Shown: positions 8,726 to 16,903 of the stretch, piece after piece
Layout of the letters: every line of letters begins with the position of its first letter
Numbering within the stretch: the stretch's first letter is position 1
Notes under the pieces: generated by a model
What the model was told of the DNA's origin: nothing
Seen by the model: only the letters and a program-made list of their open reading frames with translations
Database searches by the model: none
Position numbers and translations under genes: made by a program
NCBI GenBank assembly: GCA_963814645.1
Contig: CAWFDX010000004.1
Coordinates: 1,550,001 to 1,614,000, forward strand
DNA length: 64,000 nucleotides
Origin: RYN-230 sp963814645
GTDB taxonomy: Bacteria > Actinomycetota > Actinomycetes > Streptosporangiales > Streptosporangiaceae
Direction of reading: 5' to 3'

Positions 8726-9391
8726 TCAGTCGGATGGGCCGGGCTGCTCGGCCGACAGGTAGGCGAGCACGGCCAGCACCCGCCGGTTGTCGTCGTCCGA
8801 GGGCTGCAGGCCGAGCTTGAGGAAGATCGAGGCGGTGTGCTTGGCCACCGCCCGCTCGGTGATGACCAGGCGCTGCGCGATGGCCGCGTTCGACCGGCCC
8901 TCGGCCATCACGCCGAGCACCTCGTGCTCGCGCCGGCTGAGCGCGGCCAGCGTACCGTCGCCCGCATTGCGGGCCAGCAGCCGGCTGATCACCTCCGGGT
9001 CCATCGCGGTGCCACCCCCGGCCACCCGGCGCACCGCGTCGACGAACTGGGCGCTGTCCATCACCCGGTCCTTGAGCAGGTAGCCGATCCCGCCGCTGCC
9101 CTCGGCCAGCAGCTCACGGGCGTACAGCTGCTCGACGTACTGGGACAGCACCAAGACCGGCAGCCCGGGCTCGGCGCGCCGGGCGGCCAGCGCCGCGCGC
9201 AGCCCCTCGTCGGTGAACGTCGGCGGCAGCCGCACATCCACCACCGCCACGTCCGGCCGGGCCGCGGTCACCGCGGCCAGCAGATCGGGCCCGTTGTCCA
9301 CCGAGCCGGTCACCTCGAGGCCATGGGCCTCCAGCATCCGGGCCAGGCCATCCCTCAGCAGAAAGAGGTCTTCGGCGATGACAACGCGCAC
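8726..9391 (-). CDS. NarL/FixJ-type response regulator
   Basis: 221 residues from GTG 9391, which has GGAGG six bases upstream. The receiver domain (1-120) holds the acidic pocket AEDLFLL and the phospho-acceptor Asp52 in VVDVRL. The LuxR-type helix-turn-helix (150-215) begins LSRREHEVLGVMAEG and includes AVAKHTASIF. The start lies 37 bases inside the kinase gene, so translation is coupled. It likely controls the divergent ABC exporter genes at 11.0 kb. Confidence 0.92.
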   Translation of the reverse strand: MRVVIAEDLFLLRDGLARMLEAHGLEVTGSVDNGPDLLAAVTAARPDVAVVDVRLPPTFTDEGLRAALAARRAEPGLPVLVLSQYVEQLYARELLAEGSGGIGYLLKDRVMDSAQFVDAVRRVAGGGTAMDPEVISRLLARNAGDGTLAALSRREHEVLGVMAEGRSNAAIAQRLVITERAVAKHTASIFLKLGLQPSDDDNRRVLAVLAYLSAEQPGPSD

Positions 9392-10806
9392 GGCACCTCC
9401 ATGGTCACCGCGGTGGGCCCGCCGGGCGGGCTGCTCACCGCCATAACGCCGTCGAACGCCGCCAGCCGGCGCTCGATGCCGCGCAGCCCGGTGCCGCGGG
9501 CCGGGTCGGCGCCGCCCTGCCCATTGTCGCTGACGCCCATCCGCAGCGTCCCATCGACATGCCGGATGTCCACCCAGGTCTGGCTGGCCCCGGCGTGCTT
9601 GGCCACGTTGGTCAGCAGCTCGGTGACCGCGAAGTAGGCGGCCGATTCCACCGGGGCAGGCAGCCGGCCGGGCAGGTCGGCGGCCAGCCGGGCGCGCAGC
9701 GGGCAGTCCAGCACCAGGGCGCGGACCGCGTCGGCCAGGCCGCGGTCGGCCAGCACCGGCGGGTGGATGCCGCGGACCAGGTCGCGCAGCTCGGTCAGCG
9801 CGCGGACCGACGCGTCCCGGGCTTCCAGCAGCAGCGCCCGGGCGGCGGCCGGGTTGTCGTCGATGAGCTGGCCGGCCGCGTCCAGCGTCATGCCCATCGC
9901 GACCAGCCGGGCCTGCGCGCCGTCGTGCAGGTCGCGCTCGATCCGGCGCATCTCGGCCGCCCCGGTGCCGATCGCCTCGGCCCGGGTCTGCGCCAGGTGC
10001 TGTACCCGCTCGGTCAGCTCGGCCTGCCCGGCCGGGGCCAGCAGCACCCGGGCGGCCAGCCCGTACCCGCGGAGCAGCCACGGGGCCGAGCCCAGCCCGG
10101 TCACGATGAACGCGAGGCCGATGATGACCAGCACCGGCGGGCTGTTCCCGGGGAACGCGGGCGGCGGCACCGCGAACCCGGCCACCGGCGCCAGGAAGCC
10201 GATCAGGCCGATCGCCATCAGCCCGGCGGGCAGCAGCGTCGGGATCCAGCCCAGGCACGTGTTCAGCGCCGTCCAGCGCAGGTCCCGCGCGGTGGCCGGG
10301 TCGGTGAGCAGCCAGCCGAGCCGCCGCCAGTACCCGGCCGGGGCGTGGTAGGTGCCGGGTGGGGGCAGCTCCCGGCCGGCCGCTGGCACGCCGCTCCAGT
10401 CGGCCACCACCCGCCTGGTCAGCCAGGCCAGGCCCCGGATGGCCTGCAGCAGGAGGGGCAGCAGCAACGCGGTGACGGCCAGTCCGGCCAGCAGCACGAG
10501 CCCGCCCACGGCCAGCTGTGCGGCCAGGTGCGGACCCACGCCCTGCTGCTGGACGATGATGCCGCCCTTGCCGCCCGGCTGGGCGGCGTAGGCGGTCGCC
10601 TGCCCGCTGGACGTGAGCAGGTGCCGCGCGATCAGCCTCGCGGCGACCAGCATCGGCGCGATCAGCACGAACAGCAGCGCGGCCCCGGCGAGCAGCAGGC
10701 CGAACAGGCCCAGCAGACGGACGGCGGCCGAGCCGCCCGCGGCCAGCCAGGGCCGGCGGCGGGGTCGCCGGGCCGGATTGCCCCACGGGGTGCTTCCGCT
10801 GCTCAT
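9355..10806 (-). CDS. Sensor histidine kinase (HisKA_3 type)
   Basis: 483 residues; ATG start with AAGGAG eight bases upstream. The N-terminal 250 residues hold several transmembrane helices (about 28-60, 95-125, 185-215, 225-245), matching sensors that read membrane or cell-envelope state. The dimerisation motif is RRIERDLHDGAQARL with phospho-acceptor His294. The ATPase domain has N-box TELLTNVAKHA and G-box SDNGQGG. The gene overlaps the regulator by 37 bases and diverges from an ABC exporter. Signal unknown. Confidence 0.92.
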   Translation of the reverse strand: MSSGSTPWGNPARRPRRRPWLAAGGSAAVRLLGLFGLLLAGAALLFVLIAPMLVAARLIARHLLTSSGQATAYAAQPGGKGGIIVQQQGVGPHLAAQLAVGGLVLLAGLAVTALLLPLLLQAIRGLAWLTRRVVADWSGVPAAGRELPPPGTYHAPAGYWRRLGWLLTDPATARDLRWTALNTCLGWIPTLLPAGLMAIGLIGFLAPVAGFAVPPPAFPGNSPPVLVIIGLAFIVTGLGSAPWLLRGYGLAARVLLAPAGQAELTERVQHLAQTRAEAIGTGAAEMRRIERDLHDGAQARLVAMGMTLDAAGQLIDDNPAAARALLLEARDASVRALTELRDLVRGIHPPVLADRGLADAVRALVLDCPLRARLAADLPGRLPAPVESAAYFAVTELLTNVAKHAGASQTWVDIRHVDGTLRMGVSDNGQGGADPARGTGLRGIERRLAAFDGVMAVSSPPGGPTAVTMEVPCALSSPKTSFC

Positions 10807-10967
10807 GGCTGGTCTCCTTCGGCAGGTTGTGACCCCCTCAGTCTGCCCGGCCGGCCGAGCCGGCGCAGTAACCCTGACCCCCCGGGAACGGGGTGTACCT
10901 AGGCCCCCCGCGGGACGCGGTCCAGCCGTATATCCCGCCCGGCACTCCTGCTCCTAGCGTCACCGAT

Positions 10968-10992
10968 GGCCCCCGGCGCGGCGCCGGGGGCC
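10968..10992 (+). promoter_or_regulatory. Perfect 25-base palindrome in the ABC exporter leader
   Basis: Arms GGCCCCCGGCGC (10968-10979) and GCGCCGGGGGCC (10981-10992) pair perfectly around one G. It lies 23-47 bases before the ABC ATPase ATG, just before its GGAGGGG ribosome site. In RNA it would form a very stable hairpin and could act as an attenuator or mRNA stabiliser; as DNA it could be an operator. Which of these applies cannot be told. Confidence 0.5.
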
Positions 10993-11014
10993 GCCAACCG
11001 CGGAGGGGCACCGG

Positions 11015-11932
11015 ATGAACATCATCGAGTCCGCTGGGCTCGGCAAGCGCTACCGGCGGACCTGGGCGCTGCGCGACTGCACGCTGGCCATCCCGGACGG
11101 GCACCTGGTCGCGCTGGTCGGCCCGAACGGGGCAGGCAAGACCACGCTGCTGCACATGGCGGTCGGCCTGGTGTCCCCGACGGCCGGCACGGTCCGCGTG
11201 CTCGGCGGCCAGCCCGCGGGGTCGCCGGGCGCGCTGGACGGGACCGCGTTCGTGGCGCAGAACGCGCCGCTGTACCCGAACCTGCCGGTCGCGGCGATGC
11301 TGCACGTGGCCCGCAACCTGAACCGGCGGTGGGATCAGCCGCGGGCCGAGGCCCGGCTGGCCGAGCTGGGGATCCCGCTGGACCGGAAGGCGGGCAGGCT
11401 GTCCGGCGGCCAGCAGGCCCAGCTCGCGCTGACCGTGGCCCTGGCCCGGCGGCCCCGGCTCCTGGTGCTGGACGAGCCGCTGGCCGCGCTGGACCCGGTG
11501 GCCCGGAGCGACTTCATGGCCGCGGTGCTGGCGGCGGTGGCCGGCGAGGGCATCTCGGTGGTGCTGTCCTCGCACATGCTGGCCGAATTGGACCGGGTGG
11601 CCGACTACCTGATCGTGCTGTCCCATGGCCGGCTCCAGCTCGCGGGCCAGGTGGCCGACCTGCTGGCCGGGCACCGCGTGCTCACCGGCCCAGCCCGCGA
11701 AACCCCCCAGCATGCCGAACGCCAGTGCCTGGTCCACACCCACCGCCTGGGCGCGCAGGCCCAGCTGCTGGTCAAGGCCACGGCCGCGGAAAGCCCGGGG
11801 CCGCCCGGCTGGCAGCAGCGCCCGGCCAGCCTGGAGGAAGTCGCCCTGAGCTACCTGCGCGCCGGAGGCGACGCGGTCCCGCCGGCGGCCGGGCCGTCCC
11901 CGGCCGCGCTGGCGGCGGGGGTGCAGTCATGA
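11015..11932 (+). CDS. ABC exporter ATPase subunit
   Basis: 305 residues. Walker A is GPNGAGKTT, the signature LSGGQQAQ, Walker B LLVLDEPLAALDP, and the switch His is in VVLSSHMLAELD. The C-terminal 80 residues form the extra domain typical of antibiotic or bacitracin-type exporters. ATG start with GGAGGGG upstream. The permease gene overlaps its stop by four bases (ATGA). Probably regulated by the divergent two-component system, a layout usual for exporters answering membrane-active compounds. Confidence 0.92.
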   Translation: MNIIESAGLGKRYRRTWALRDCTLAIPDGHLVALVGPNGAGKTTLLHMAVGLVSPTAGTVRVLGGQPAGSPGALDGTAFVAQNAPLYPNLPVAAMLHVARNLNRRWDQPRAEARLAELGIPLDRKAGRLSGGQQAQLALTVALARRPRLLVLDEPLAALDPVARSDFMAAVLAAVAGEGISVVLSSHMLAELDRVADYLIVLSHGRLQLAGQVADLLAGHRVLTGPARETPQHAERQCLVHTHRLGAQAQLLVKATAAESPGPPGWQQRPASLEEVALSYLRAGGDAVPPAAGPSPAALAAGVQS

Positions 11933-12846
11933 CCGCGCCAGCCGTGACCGGGCGGCCGCCGGTCGCCTGGACCACGGTGACCTGGGTGGCCTGGCGGCAG
12001 TACCGGGTGGCCCTGGCTGGGGTGGCCGTCCTGCTCGCCGCGCTCGGCCTGTACCTGCTGATCATGGGCCTGAAGATCCACCAGGCGTACGACGCGATGC
12101 TGGCCGGCTGCCACCCGGTGGGCACCCAGTACTGCCAGGCGCTGCGGCACGCCTTCGAGGGTTACTACGGCAGCACCGCGGGGTCGGTGGCCACGTCCGG
12201 GCTGAACGCGCAGACGGTGCCGTTCCTGCTGCTGGCCGTGCCCGGGCTGATCGGCGTGTTCGCCGGGGCCCCGGTCATCGCCCGGGAACTGGAGACCGGC
12301 ACGTTCCGCTTCGCCTGGACCCAGGGCTGCGGGCGGCGCCGCTGGGCGCTGTCCCGGCTGGCTCTGCTGGCCGCGGCGGTGACCGGCGCGGCATGGGCGT
12401 TCAGCCTGCTGTTCTCCTGGTACTTCCAGCCGTTCCTCGCCGCTGGGAAGACCGGGCCGTTCCCGATGCAGCTGTTCGGCACGCGCGGCGTCGCGTTCGC
12501 CGCCTGGACGCTGGCCGCGTTCGCCATCGCCGCGTTCGCCGGGGCGCTGATCCGGCGCACCGTGCCGGCCATGGCCGCGGCGCTGGCCGCGTGGACCGTG
12601 CTCGACGTGACCACGATGATGGCGCTGCGCCAGCACTACCTGGCCCCGCTCACCGGGCACGGCCGGAACATCCCGGTCAGCGCGTGGCTGCTCCGGGTGT
12701 GGTTCGCCCCGGACGGCGTGCCGTCGTACAGCTACCAGCCGGTGAGCCGGTTCTGGTCGTTCCAGCTGATCGAGGGCGGCTGGCTGCTGGCCTTCGCGCT
12801 GGTCCTGCTGGCCGGCACGGTCTGGCTGGTCCGGCGGAGCGAGTGA
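11929..12846 (+). CDS. ABC exporter permease subunit
   Basis: 305 residues, six predicted transmembrane helices. The segment ELETGTFRFAWTQGCGRRRW after helix 2 is the cytoplasmic coupling region typical of ABC-2 type permeases. Its first large extracytoplasmic loop contains two Cys (in GCHPVGTQYCQ) that could form a disulfide. It overlaps the ATPase stop by four bases, giving translational coupling and a stable partner. It ends six bases from the convergent methyltransferase gene. Confidence 0.87.
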   Translation: MTAPAVTGRPPVAWTTVTWVAWRQYRVALAGVAVLLAALGLYLLIMGLKIHQAYDAMLAGCHPVGTQYCQALRHAFEGYYGSTAGSVATSGLNAQTVPFLLLAVPGLIGVFAGAPVIARELETGTFRFAWTQGCGRRRWALSRLALLAAAVTGAAWAFSLLFSWYFQPFLAAGKTGPFPMQLFGTRGVAFAAWTLAAFAIAAFAGALIRRTVPAMAAALAAWTVLDVTTMMALRQHYLAPLTGHGRNIPVSAWLLRVWFAPDGVPSYSYQPVSRFWSFQLIEGGWLLAFALVLLAGTVWLVRRSE

Positions 12847-12852
12847 CCAGGG

Positions 12853-13647
12853 TCAGCGGGCCGCGATGAGCACGGTGGCGCCCAGGTCGGCCGAGCTGGC
12901 CAGCCGGGGGACCAGGCCGGCCGCGGCCACCGCGGCGGTGGCCGCGGCGGCCTGGCGGTCGCTGATCTCGGTCAGCAGGTGGCCGCCGGGGGCCAGCCAG
13001 GCCGGGGCCACGGCGGCTACCCGGCGCAGCACGTTCAGGCCGTCCGGGCCGCCGTCCAGGGCCACCCGCGCCTCGTGCTCGCGGGCTTCCGCGGGCAGCA
13101 GCCCTACGTCCCCGCTGGGCACGTAGGGCACGTTGGCCAGCAGCACGTCGGCCCGGCCGCGCAGCCCGGCGGGCAGCGGCTCGTCCAGATCGCCCTGGTA
13201 GACCTGGCCGCCGGCGGGCAGCACGTTGCGCCGGGCACAGCGCACCGCGGCCGGGTCAACGTCGGTGGCGTGCAGGTCCACTGGGCGGCCTGCGGCGGCG
13301 GCCAGCGCCACGCCCAGCGCGCCCGAGCCGCAGCACAGGTCCACGATCACCGGCCGCGGCGCTGGGCCGAGCAGGCTGGCCGCCTGGCCGATCAGGAACT
13401 CGGTGCGGCGGCGCGGCACGAACACGCCCGGGTCCACGGCGATCCGCAGCCCGCAGAACTCGGCCCAGCCCAGCACGTGCTCCAGCGGCTGGCCGGCCAT
13501 CCGCTGCTGCTCCATGGCGGCCAGTTCGGCCGGGGTGCGGGCCGCCTCGATGAGCAGCCGCGCCTCGTCCTCGGCGAACACGCAGCCGGCCGAGCGCAGC
13601 CGGGCGGCCACGGCGGACAGCGACTGGGCTGGCAGGTGAGCGGTCAT
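12853..13647 (-). CDS. PrmC-like protein-(glutamine-N5) methyltransferase, NVPY variant
   Basis: 264 residues. An N-terminal helical domain is followed by a Rossmann SAM-binding domain with VDLCCGSGALGVALA as motif I. Where PrmC/HemK enzymes have NPPY, this protein reads NVPYVPSG. That variant defines a PrmC-related group annotated as putative glutamine methyltransferases with unknown target. It diverges from a TetR gene across a 57-base region that holds two operator-like repeats. It is unlikely to be the main release-factor methyltransferase. Confidence 0.82.
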   Translation of the reverse strand: MTAHLPAQSLSAVAARLRSAGCVFAEDEARLLIEAARTPAELAAMEQQRMAGQPLEHVLGWAEFCGLRIAVDPGVFVPRRRTEFLIGQAASLLGPAPRPVIVDLCCGSGALGVALAAAAGRPVDLHATDVDPAAVRCARRNVLPAGGQVYQGDLDEPLPAGLRGRADVLLANVPYVPSGDVGLLPAEAREHEARVALDGGPDGLNVLRRVAAVAPAWLAPGGHLLTEISDRQAAAATAAVAAAGLVPRLASSADLGATVLIAAR

Positions 13648-13678
13648 CGTGCCCAGGTACCCTACCCGCTAGCGGTTT

Positions 13679-13714
13679 TTGCTCATACAAGCTAAGATTT
13701 GCTTATGCAAGCAA
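13679..13714. promoter_or_regulatory. Two tandem operator-like inverted repeats
   Basis: Site 2 is TTGCTT-ATGC-AAGCAA (13699-13714), perfect 6-base arms. Site 1 is TTGCTC-ATAC-AAGCTA (13679-13694), the same pattern with two mismatches. They are spaced exactly 20 bases apart, two helical turns. Site 2 covers the TetR start codon. This is what self-repression by the TetR protein would look like; the divergent methyltransferase may be controlled too. Confidence 0.6.
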
Positions 13715-14322
13715 GAGTGGGTGCGGTGCGGCCGGCCGTCAGGCGGACGTTCACCGAGGGGGCGCGCCGGGCGCAGATCGTGCAGGCCGCGATCGAGGTT
13801 CTCGCCGAGGCCGGTTACCGCGGCGCCACGTTCGCCCGGATCGCGCGGCAGGCCGGGCTGTCCAGCACTGGGCTGATCTCGTACCACTTCGCCGGGCGGG
13901 ACGAGCTGATCGGTGAGGTGGTGGCCAGGGTCATCGAGGACATTCGCGTGTTCATGACCCAGCGGATGGCCGGGGTTACCAGCCCCGCCGCCGCGCTCCG
14001 CGGCTACATCGAGGGCAACGCCGAGTTCACCGCGGCGCACCGGGCCGAGATGAAGGCGCTGCTGGAGATCTTCCTGAACGGCGGCCTGCCTTACGACACG
14101 GATACCGAGCAGGCGGCGCTGTCCCCGGTCGAGGAGATCCTGCGGGCCGGGCAGCGCAGCGGCGAGTTCCGCGCCTTCGACCCGACGGTGATGGCCACCA
14201 TGATCCAGCGGGCCGTGGACGGCCTGCCGTTCCTGCTGGCCGCCCGGCCGGACCTGGACGTCGCGGCCTATGCCGCCGAGGTGGTGACCACGTTCGAGCT
14301 GGCCACCCGGGCGCAGGCATGA
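13705..14322 (+). CDS. TetR family transcriptional regulator
   Basis: 205 residues from ATG 13705. The N-terminal helix-turn-helix contains AAIEVLAEAGYRGATFARIA and SSTGLISYHFAGRDEL, the usual TetR layout. The C-terminal ligand domain is all helical. No clear ribosome site precedes the ATG and the ATG lies inside an operator-like repeat, so the mRNA may be leaderless. The stop overlaps the next gene by four bases, so that membrane protein is the most likely target of control. Confidence 0.88.
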   Translation: MQARVGAVRPAVRRTFTEGARRAQIVQAAIEVLAEAGYRGATFARIARQAGLSSTGLISYHFAGRDELIGEVVARVIEDIRVFMTQRMAGVTSPAAALRGYIEGNAEFTAAHRAEMKALLEIFLNGGLPYDTDTEQAALSPVEEILRAGQRSGEFRAFDPTVMATMIQRAVDGLPFLLAARPDLDVAAYAAEVVTTFELATRAQA

Positions 14323-15095
14323 CCGGTCTGGGCAGCGCTGGGCTGGACCGCACTGGTCCGGCCAGGCCGGCCAGCCTGGGCCGTCAGATCGGAACCATCG
14401 TCTTCGACATCGCGGCGCCGATCGCGCTCTACTACGGGCTGCGTGCCGCCGGGCTGTCCAGCCTGGCCGCGCTGGCCATCGGGGCCGTCATCCCGGCGGC
14501 CAGCGCGGCCTGGGTGCTGCTCCGGCAGCGGCGGGCCAACATGGTCGCGCTGCTGGTGCTGGGCACGATGGCCGCCTCGCTGATCATCTCGGTCATCTCG
14601 CACAGCCCGCGGTTCCTGCTGGCCAAGGACGGCCTGATCACCAGCGTGTGGGGGATCTGGTTCCTGGCCAGCCTGGGTGCCCGCCGGCCGGCCGCGTTCC
14701 TGTTCGCCCGGCCGCTCATGGAGGGACGGCGCGTGTTCGCGGTGCGGGACTGGGACGCGCTGTGGGACGCCGAGCCGCGGTTCCGCCGGATCTGGCGGGT
14801 GTCCACGGTGATCTGGGGGCTGGCCCTGCTGGCCGACGCGGTCATCCGGGTGGTAATGGCCTACACGCTGCCGGTCGACGTGGTGCCCGCGCTGGGCGGC
14901 GCGCTCTACCCGGTGACGTTCGTGGTGATCCAGATCATCACCAACATCTACTACCAGGTCGCCGGGCTGAACCGGCTGCTCGGCGCGCGCTGGCTGGCCG
15001 GCCGCGGCTCAGCGCGGCAGCACGTGCGGGTTGAGCGTGCCGGCCGGGTCGAACGCGGCGCGGATCCGGGCGAACAGGCGCCGCTCGGAGGCTGA
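14319..15095 (+). CDS. VC0807-like integral membrane protein
   Basis: 258 residues with about six hydrophobic helices; RQIGTIVFDIAAPIALYYGL at the N-terminus and RRPAAFLFARPLMEG in the middle resemble the VC0807 family, common in actinobacteria and of unknown function. Translation is coupled to the TetR gene (ATGA). The last 29 codons overlap the 3-prime end of the opposite-strand dehydrogenase gene and read as an Arg/Gly-rich tail after the last helix. That tail may be a run-on from loss of the original stop. Confidence 0.72.
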   Translation: MTGLGSAGLDRTGPARPASLGRQIGTIVFDIAAPIALYYGLRAAGLSSLAALAIGAVIPAASAAWVLLRQRRANMVALLVLGTMAASLIISVISHSPRFLLAKDGLITSVWGIWFLASLGARRPAAFLFARPLMEGRRVFAVRDWDALWDAEPRFRRIWRVSTVIWGLALLADAVIRVVMAYTLPVDVVPALGGALYPVTFVVIQIITNIYYQVAGLNRLLGARWLAGRGSARQHVRVERAGRVERGADPGEQAPLGG

Positions 15096-16376
15096 CCGGG
15101 CCAGCGGCAGCCAGCGTGCCTTGAGCGCACCGATGCCGTGCTCGGCCGAGATCGAGCCGCCCAGCGAGGCGACGAAGGAGAACACCGCGTCCTCGTGACG
15201 GCCGTCCGCCGGGCCGGCCGAGACGATGTTCACATGCAGGTTGCCGTCGGCGACATGGCCGAACGTGATCACCTGGGCGGCCGGGTCGGCCGCCGCCACC
15301 ACCCCGGCGACCTCGGTGGCCAGCTCGGCCCAGCGCGCGGCGGGCACGGCCACGTCCAGCTTGATCGGGGTGCCCAGGAAGCCGGCCGCCTCCGGGTGAC
15401 GTTCCCGGTAGGCCCACAACCGGGCCCGGTCGGCCGGGGACTCGGCTACCGCGGCGTCCAGCTCCCCGGCCAGCCCGGCCAGGTCGTCCAGCGCGCCCGG
15501 GCCGGCCGCCTCCAGCAGCAGGTAGCTGGGCGCCGGGCGGGACGGCGCGGGCAGCCCGGCCCGCCCGGCCAGGATGTCCAGGCCGGCCGCGGTGAAGAAC
15601 TCGGCGGACAGCAGGCCGGGCACATCGGTCACCGCCCGGCGGGCCAGGCTGTGCACCTCGGCCGGGCCGGCCAGCCCGGCCAGCACGGTAACCAGGCCGG
15701 CGGGCCGTGGCACCAGCCGGAGCCGGGCCTGGGTGATGACGGCCAGGGTGCCTTCCGAGCCGGCCAGCAGCGCCGGGTAGTCGTACCCGGTGTTGTCCTT
15801 GACCAGCCCGGCCAGGTGGGACAGCACGGTGCCGTCGGACAGCACGGCCTCGATGCCGCGCAGCTGGGCGCGCATCGGCCCATAGCGCAGCACGCGCAGC
15901 CCGCCCGCGTTGGTCGCGATCGCGCCGCCCACCGTGGCGCTGCCCCGGCTGGCGATCAGGATGCCGAGATCCAGGCCGGGCGCGGCGTCCGCGGCCTGCT
16001 CCAGGGTGACCCCGGCCCCGGCGGTGATCTGGGCCGCGTCCAGGTCGGCCGGGCCGAGGCCGGTGAGCCGGGCCAGGCTGAGCACCAGCTCGCCACGGTT
16101 CGGCACGCCCCCGCCGACCAGGCCGGTGTTGCCGCCCTGCGGCACCACCGGCAGGCCGGCCTCGGTGCACAGCGCGAGCACGGCGGCCACTTCCTGGGTG
16201 TCCCGCGGCCGCACTACAGCCGCCGGTTGCCCGGTGAAGCGGCCGGTCCAGTCAGTGCCATAGCCCGCAGCCGGGCCGCCGGTGAGCACGTGCTCCGCGC
16301 CCACCACCCGGCCCAGCGAGCTCAGCAGGCTGGCCGGCACGGCAGGCCCATTCAGCGGTACCCGGCTCAGTGGCAC
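15009..16376 (-). CDS. FAD-linked D-2-hydroxyacid dehydrogenase (GlcD/D2HGDH-like)
   Basis: 455 residues from GTG 16376, which overlaps the upstream kinase by ten bases; an earlier in-frame start at 16421 lies deeper inside that gene. The PCMH-type FAD domain has VVPQGGNTGLVGGGVP and SRGSATVGGAIATNAGG. The C-terminal substrate domain carries GHVADGNLHVN and ends SAEHGIGALK. Relatives oxidise D-lactate, glycolate or D-2-hydroxyglutarate, passing electrons to a membrane carrier. It is last in the pgeF-murL-murD2 operon, a setting that hints at a D-glutamate-derived or D-lactyl substrate (inference). Confidence 0.85.
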   Translation of the reverse strand: MPLSRVPLNGPAVPASLLSSLGRVVGAEHVLTGGPAAGYGTDWTGRFTGQPAAVVRPRDTQEVAAVLALCTEAGLPVVPQGGNTGLVGGGVPNRGELVLSLARLTGLGPADLDAAQITAGAGVTLEQAADAAPGLDLGILIASRGSATVGGAIATNAGGLRVLRYGPMRAQLRGIEAVLSDGTVLSHLAGLVKDNTGYDYPALLAGSEGTLAVITQARLRLVPRPAGLVTVLAGLAGPAEVHSLARRAVTDVPGLLSAEFFTAAGLDILAGRAGLPAPSRPAPSYLLLEAAGPGALDDLAGLAGELDAAVAESPADRARLWAYRERHPEAAGFLGTPIKLDVAVPAARWAELATEVAGVVAAADPAAQVITFGHVADGNLHVNIVSAGPADGRHEDAVFSFVASLGGSISAEHGIGALKARWLPLARSASERRLFARIRAAFDPAGTLNPHVLPR

Positions 16377-16903
16377 GCGGCCGCCTGGGCGATCCGGCGG
16401 GCACAGCCGGTGGCTGCGCAACTGGTGGTGTTGACAGCCACGTCGTAGCGGGCACCGGCGTGCACCGCGGCGGCCTGGGCCAGGGCCATGCCCCGGATCC
16501 GGTCGGGGCGGGCGGCCTCGCGGCTGGCCGCCACGGCCGGATCGCAGTGCACCCCGACCCAGAGCACGTCCAGGTCGCCGAGCAGGGCCCGCAGCCGCTG
16601 CTGCCCCGCGCCGCCGGCCAGGAATACCTCGTCCAGGATCAGGAACGCGCCGCGGCTGGCCATCGCGGCCAGGCCCTGGTACCAGATGTCCTGGATGGCC
16701 CGGAACGCCGGGCTGACCGTCACGGTGCCGTCGGGCTCCAGCACGAGCCCGGACCGCGGATCATCACCCCAGCCGGGCAGCGCCTCGGCCAGCACATCGG
16801 TGCCGAACGTGAGCCATAGCCCGGGCAGCACGTCCTGCAAGGCCCGGGCGATCGTGGATTTCCCGGCGCTGGAGCCGCCGTTCAGCACGATCACCTGCGT
16901 CAT
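16367..16903 (-). CDS. CPT-like P-loop phosphotransferase
   Basis: 178 residues. Walker A is LNGGSSAGKSTIA at the N-terminus; GTDVLAEALP and GAFLILDEVF follow at the positions used by chloramphenicol 3-O-phosphotransferase. The C-terminal part WVGVHCDPAVAASREAARPD is also typical. Most family members outside antibiotic producers have no known substrate. It overlaps murD2 by four bases and the FAD gene by ten, so it is made with the cell-wall precursor enzymes and may phosphorylate a small amino-sugar or peptide metabolite (inference). Confidence 0.82.
   Translation of the reverse strand: MTQVIVLNGGSSAGKSTIARALQDVLPGLWLTFGTDVLAEALPGWGDDPRSGLVLEPDGTVTVSPAFRAIQDIWYQGLAAMASRGAFLILDEVFLAGGAGQQRLRALLGDLDVLWVGVHCDPAVAASREAARPDRIRGMALAQAAAVHAGARYDVAVNTTSCAATGCARRIAQAAACH

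Noticed and set aside
8726..10786. One 686-codon frame covering kinase and response regulator
   Set aside because: The first two thirds are the wrong frame of the kinase gene (Arg/Gly/Ala-rich). Only the last 221 codons, from GTG 9391, are real.
10966..12846. One 626-codon frame covering ATPase and permease
   Set aside because: The first half is the wrong frame of the ATPase gene. The permease begins at ATG 11929.
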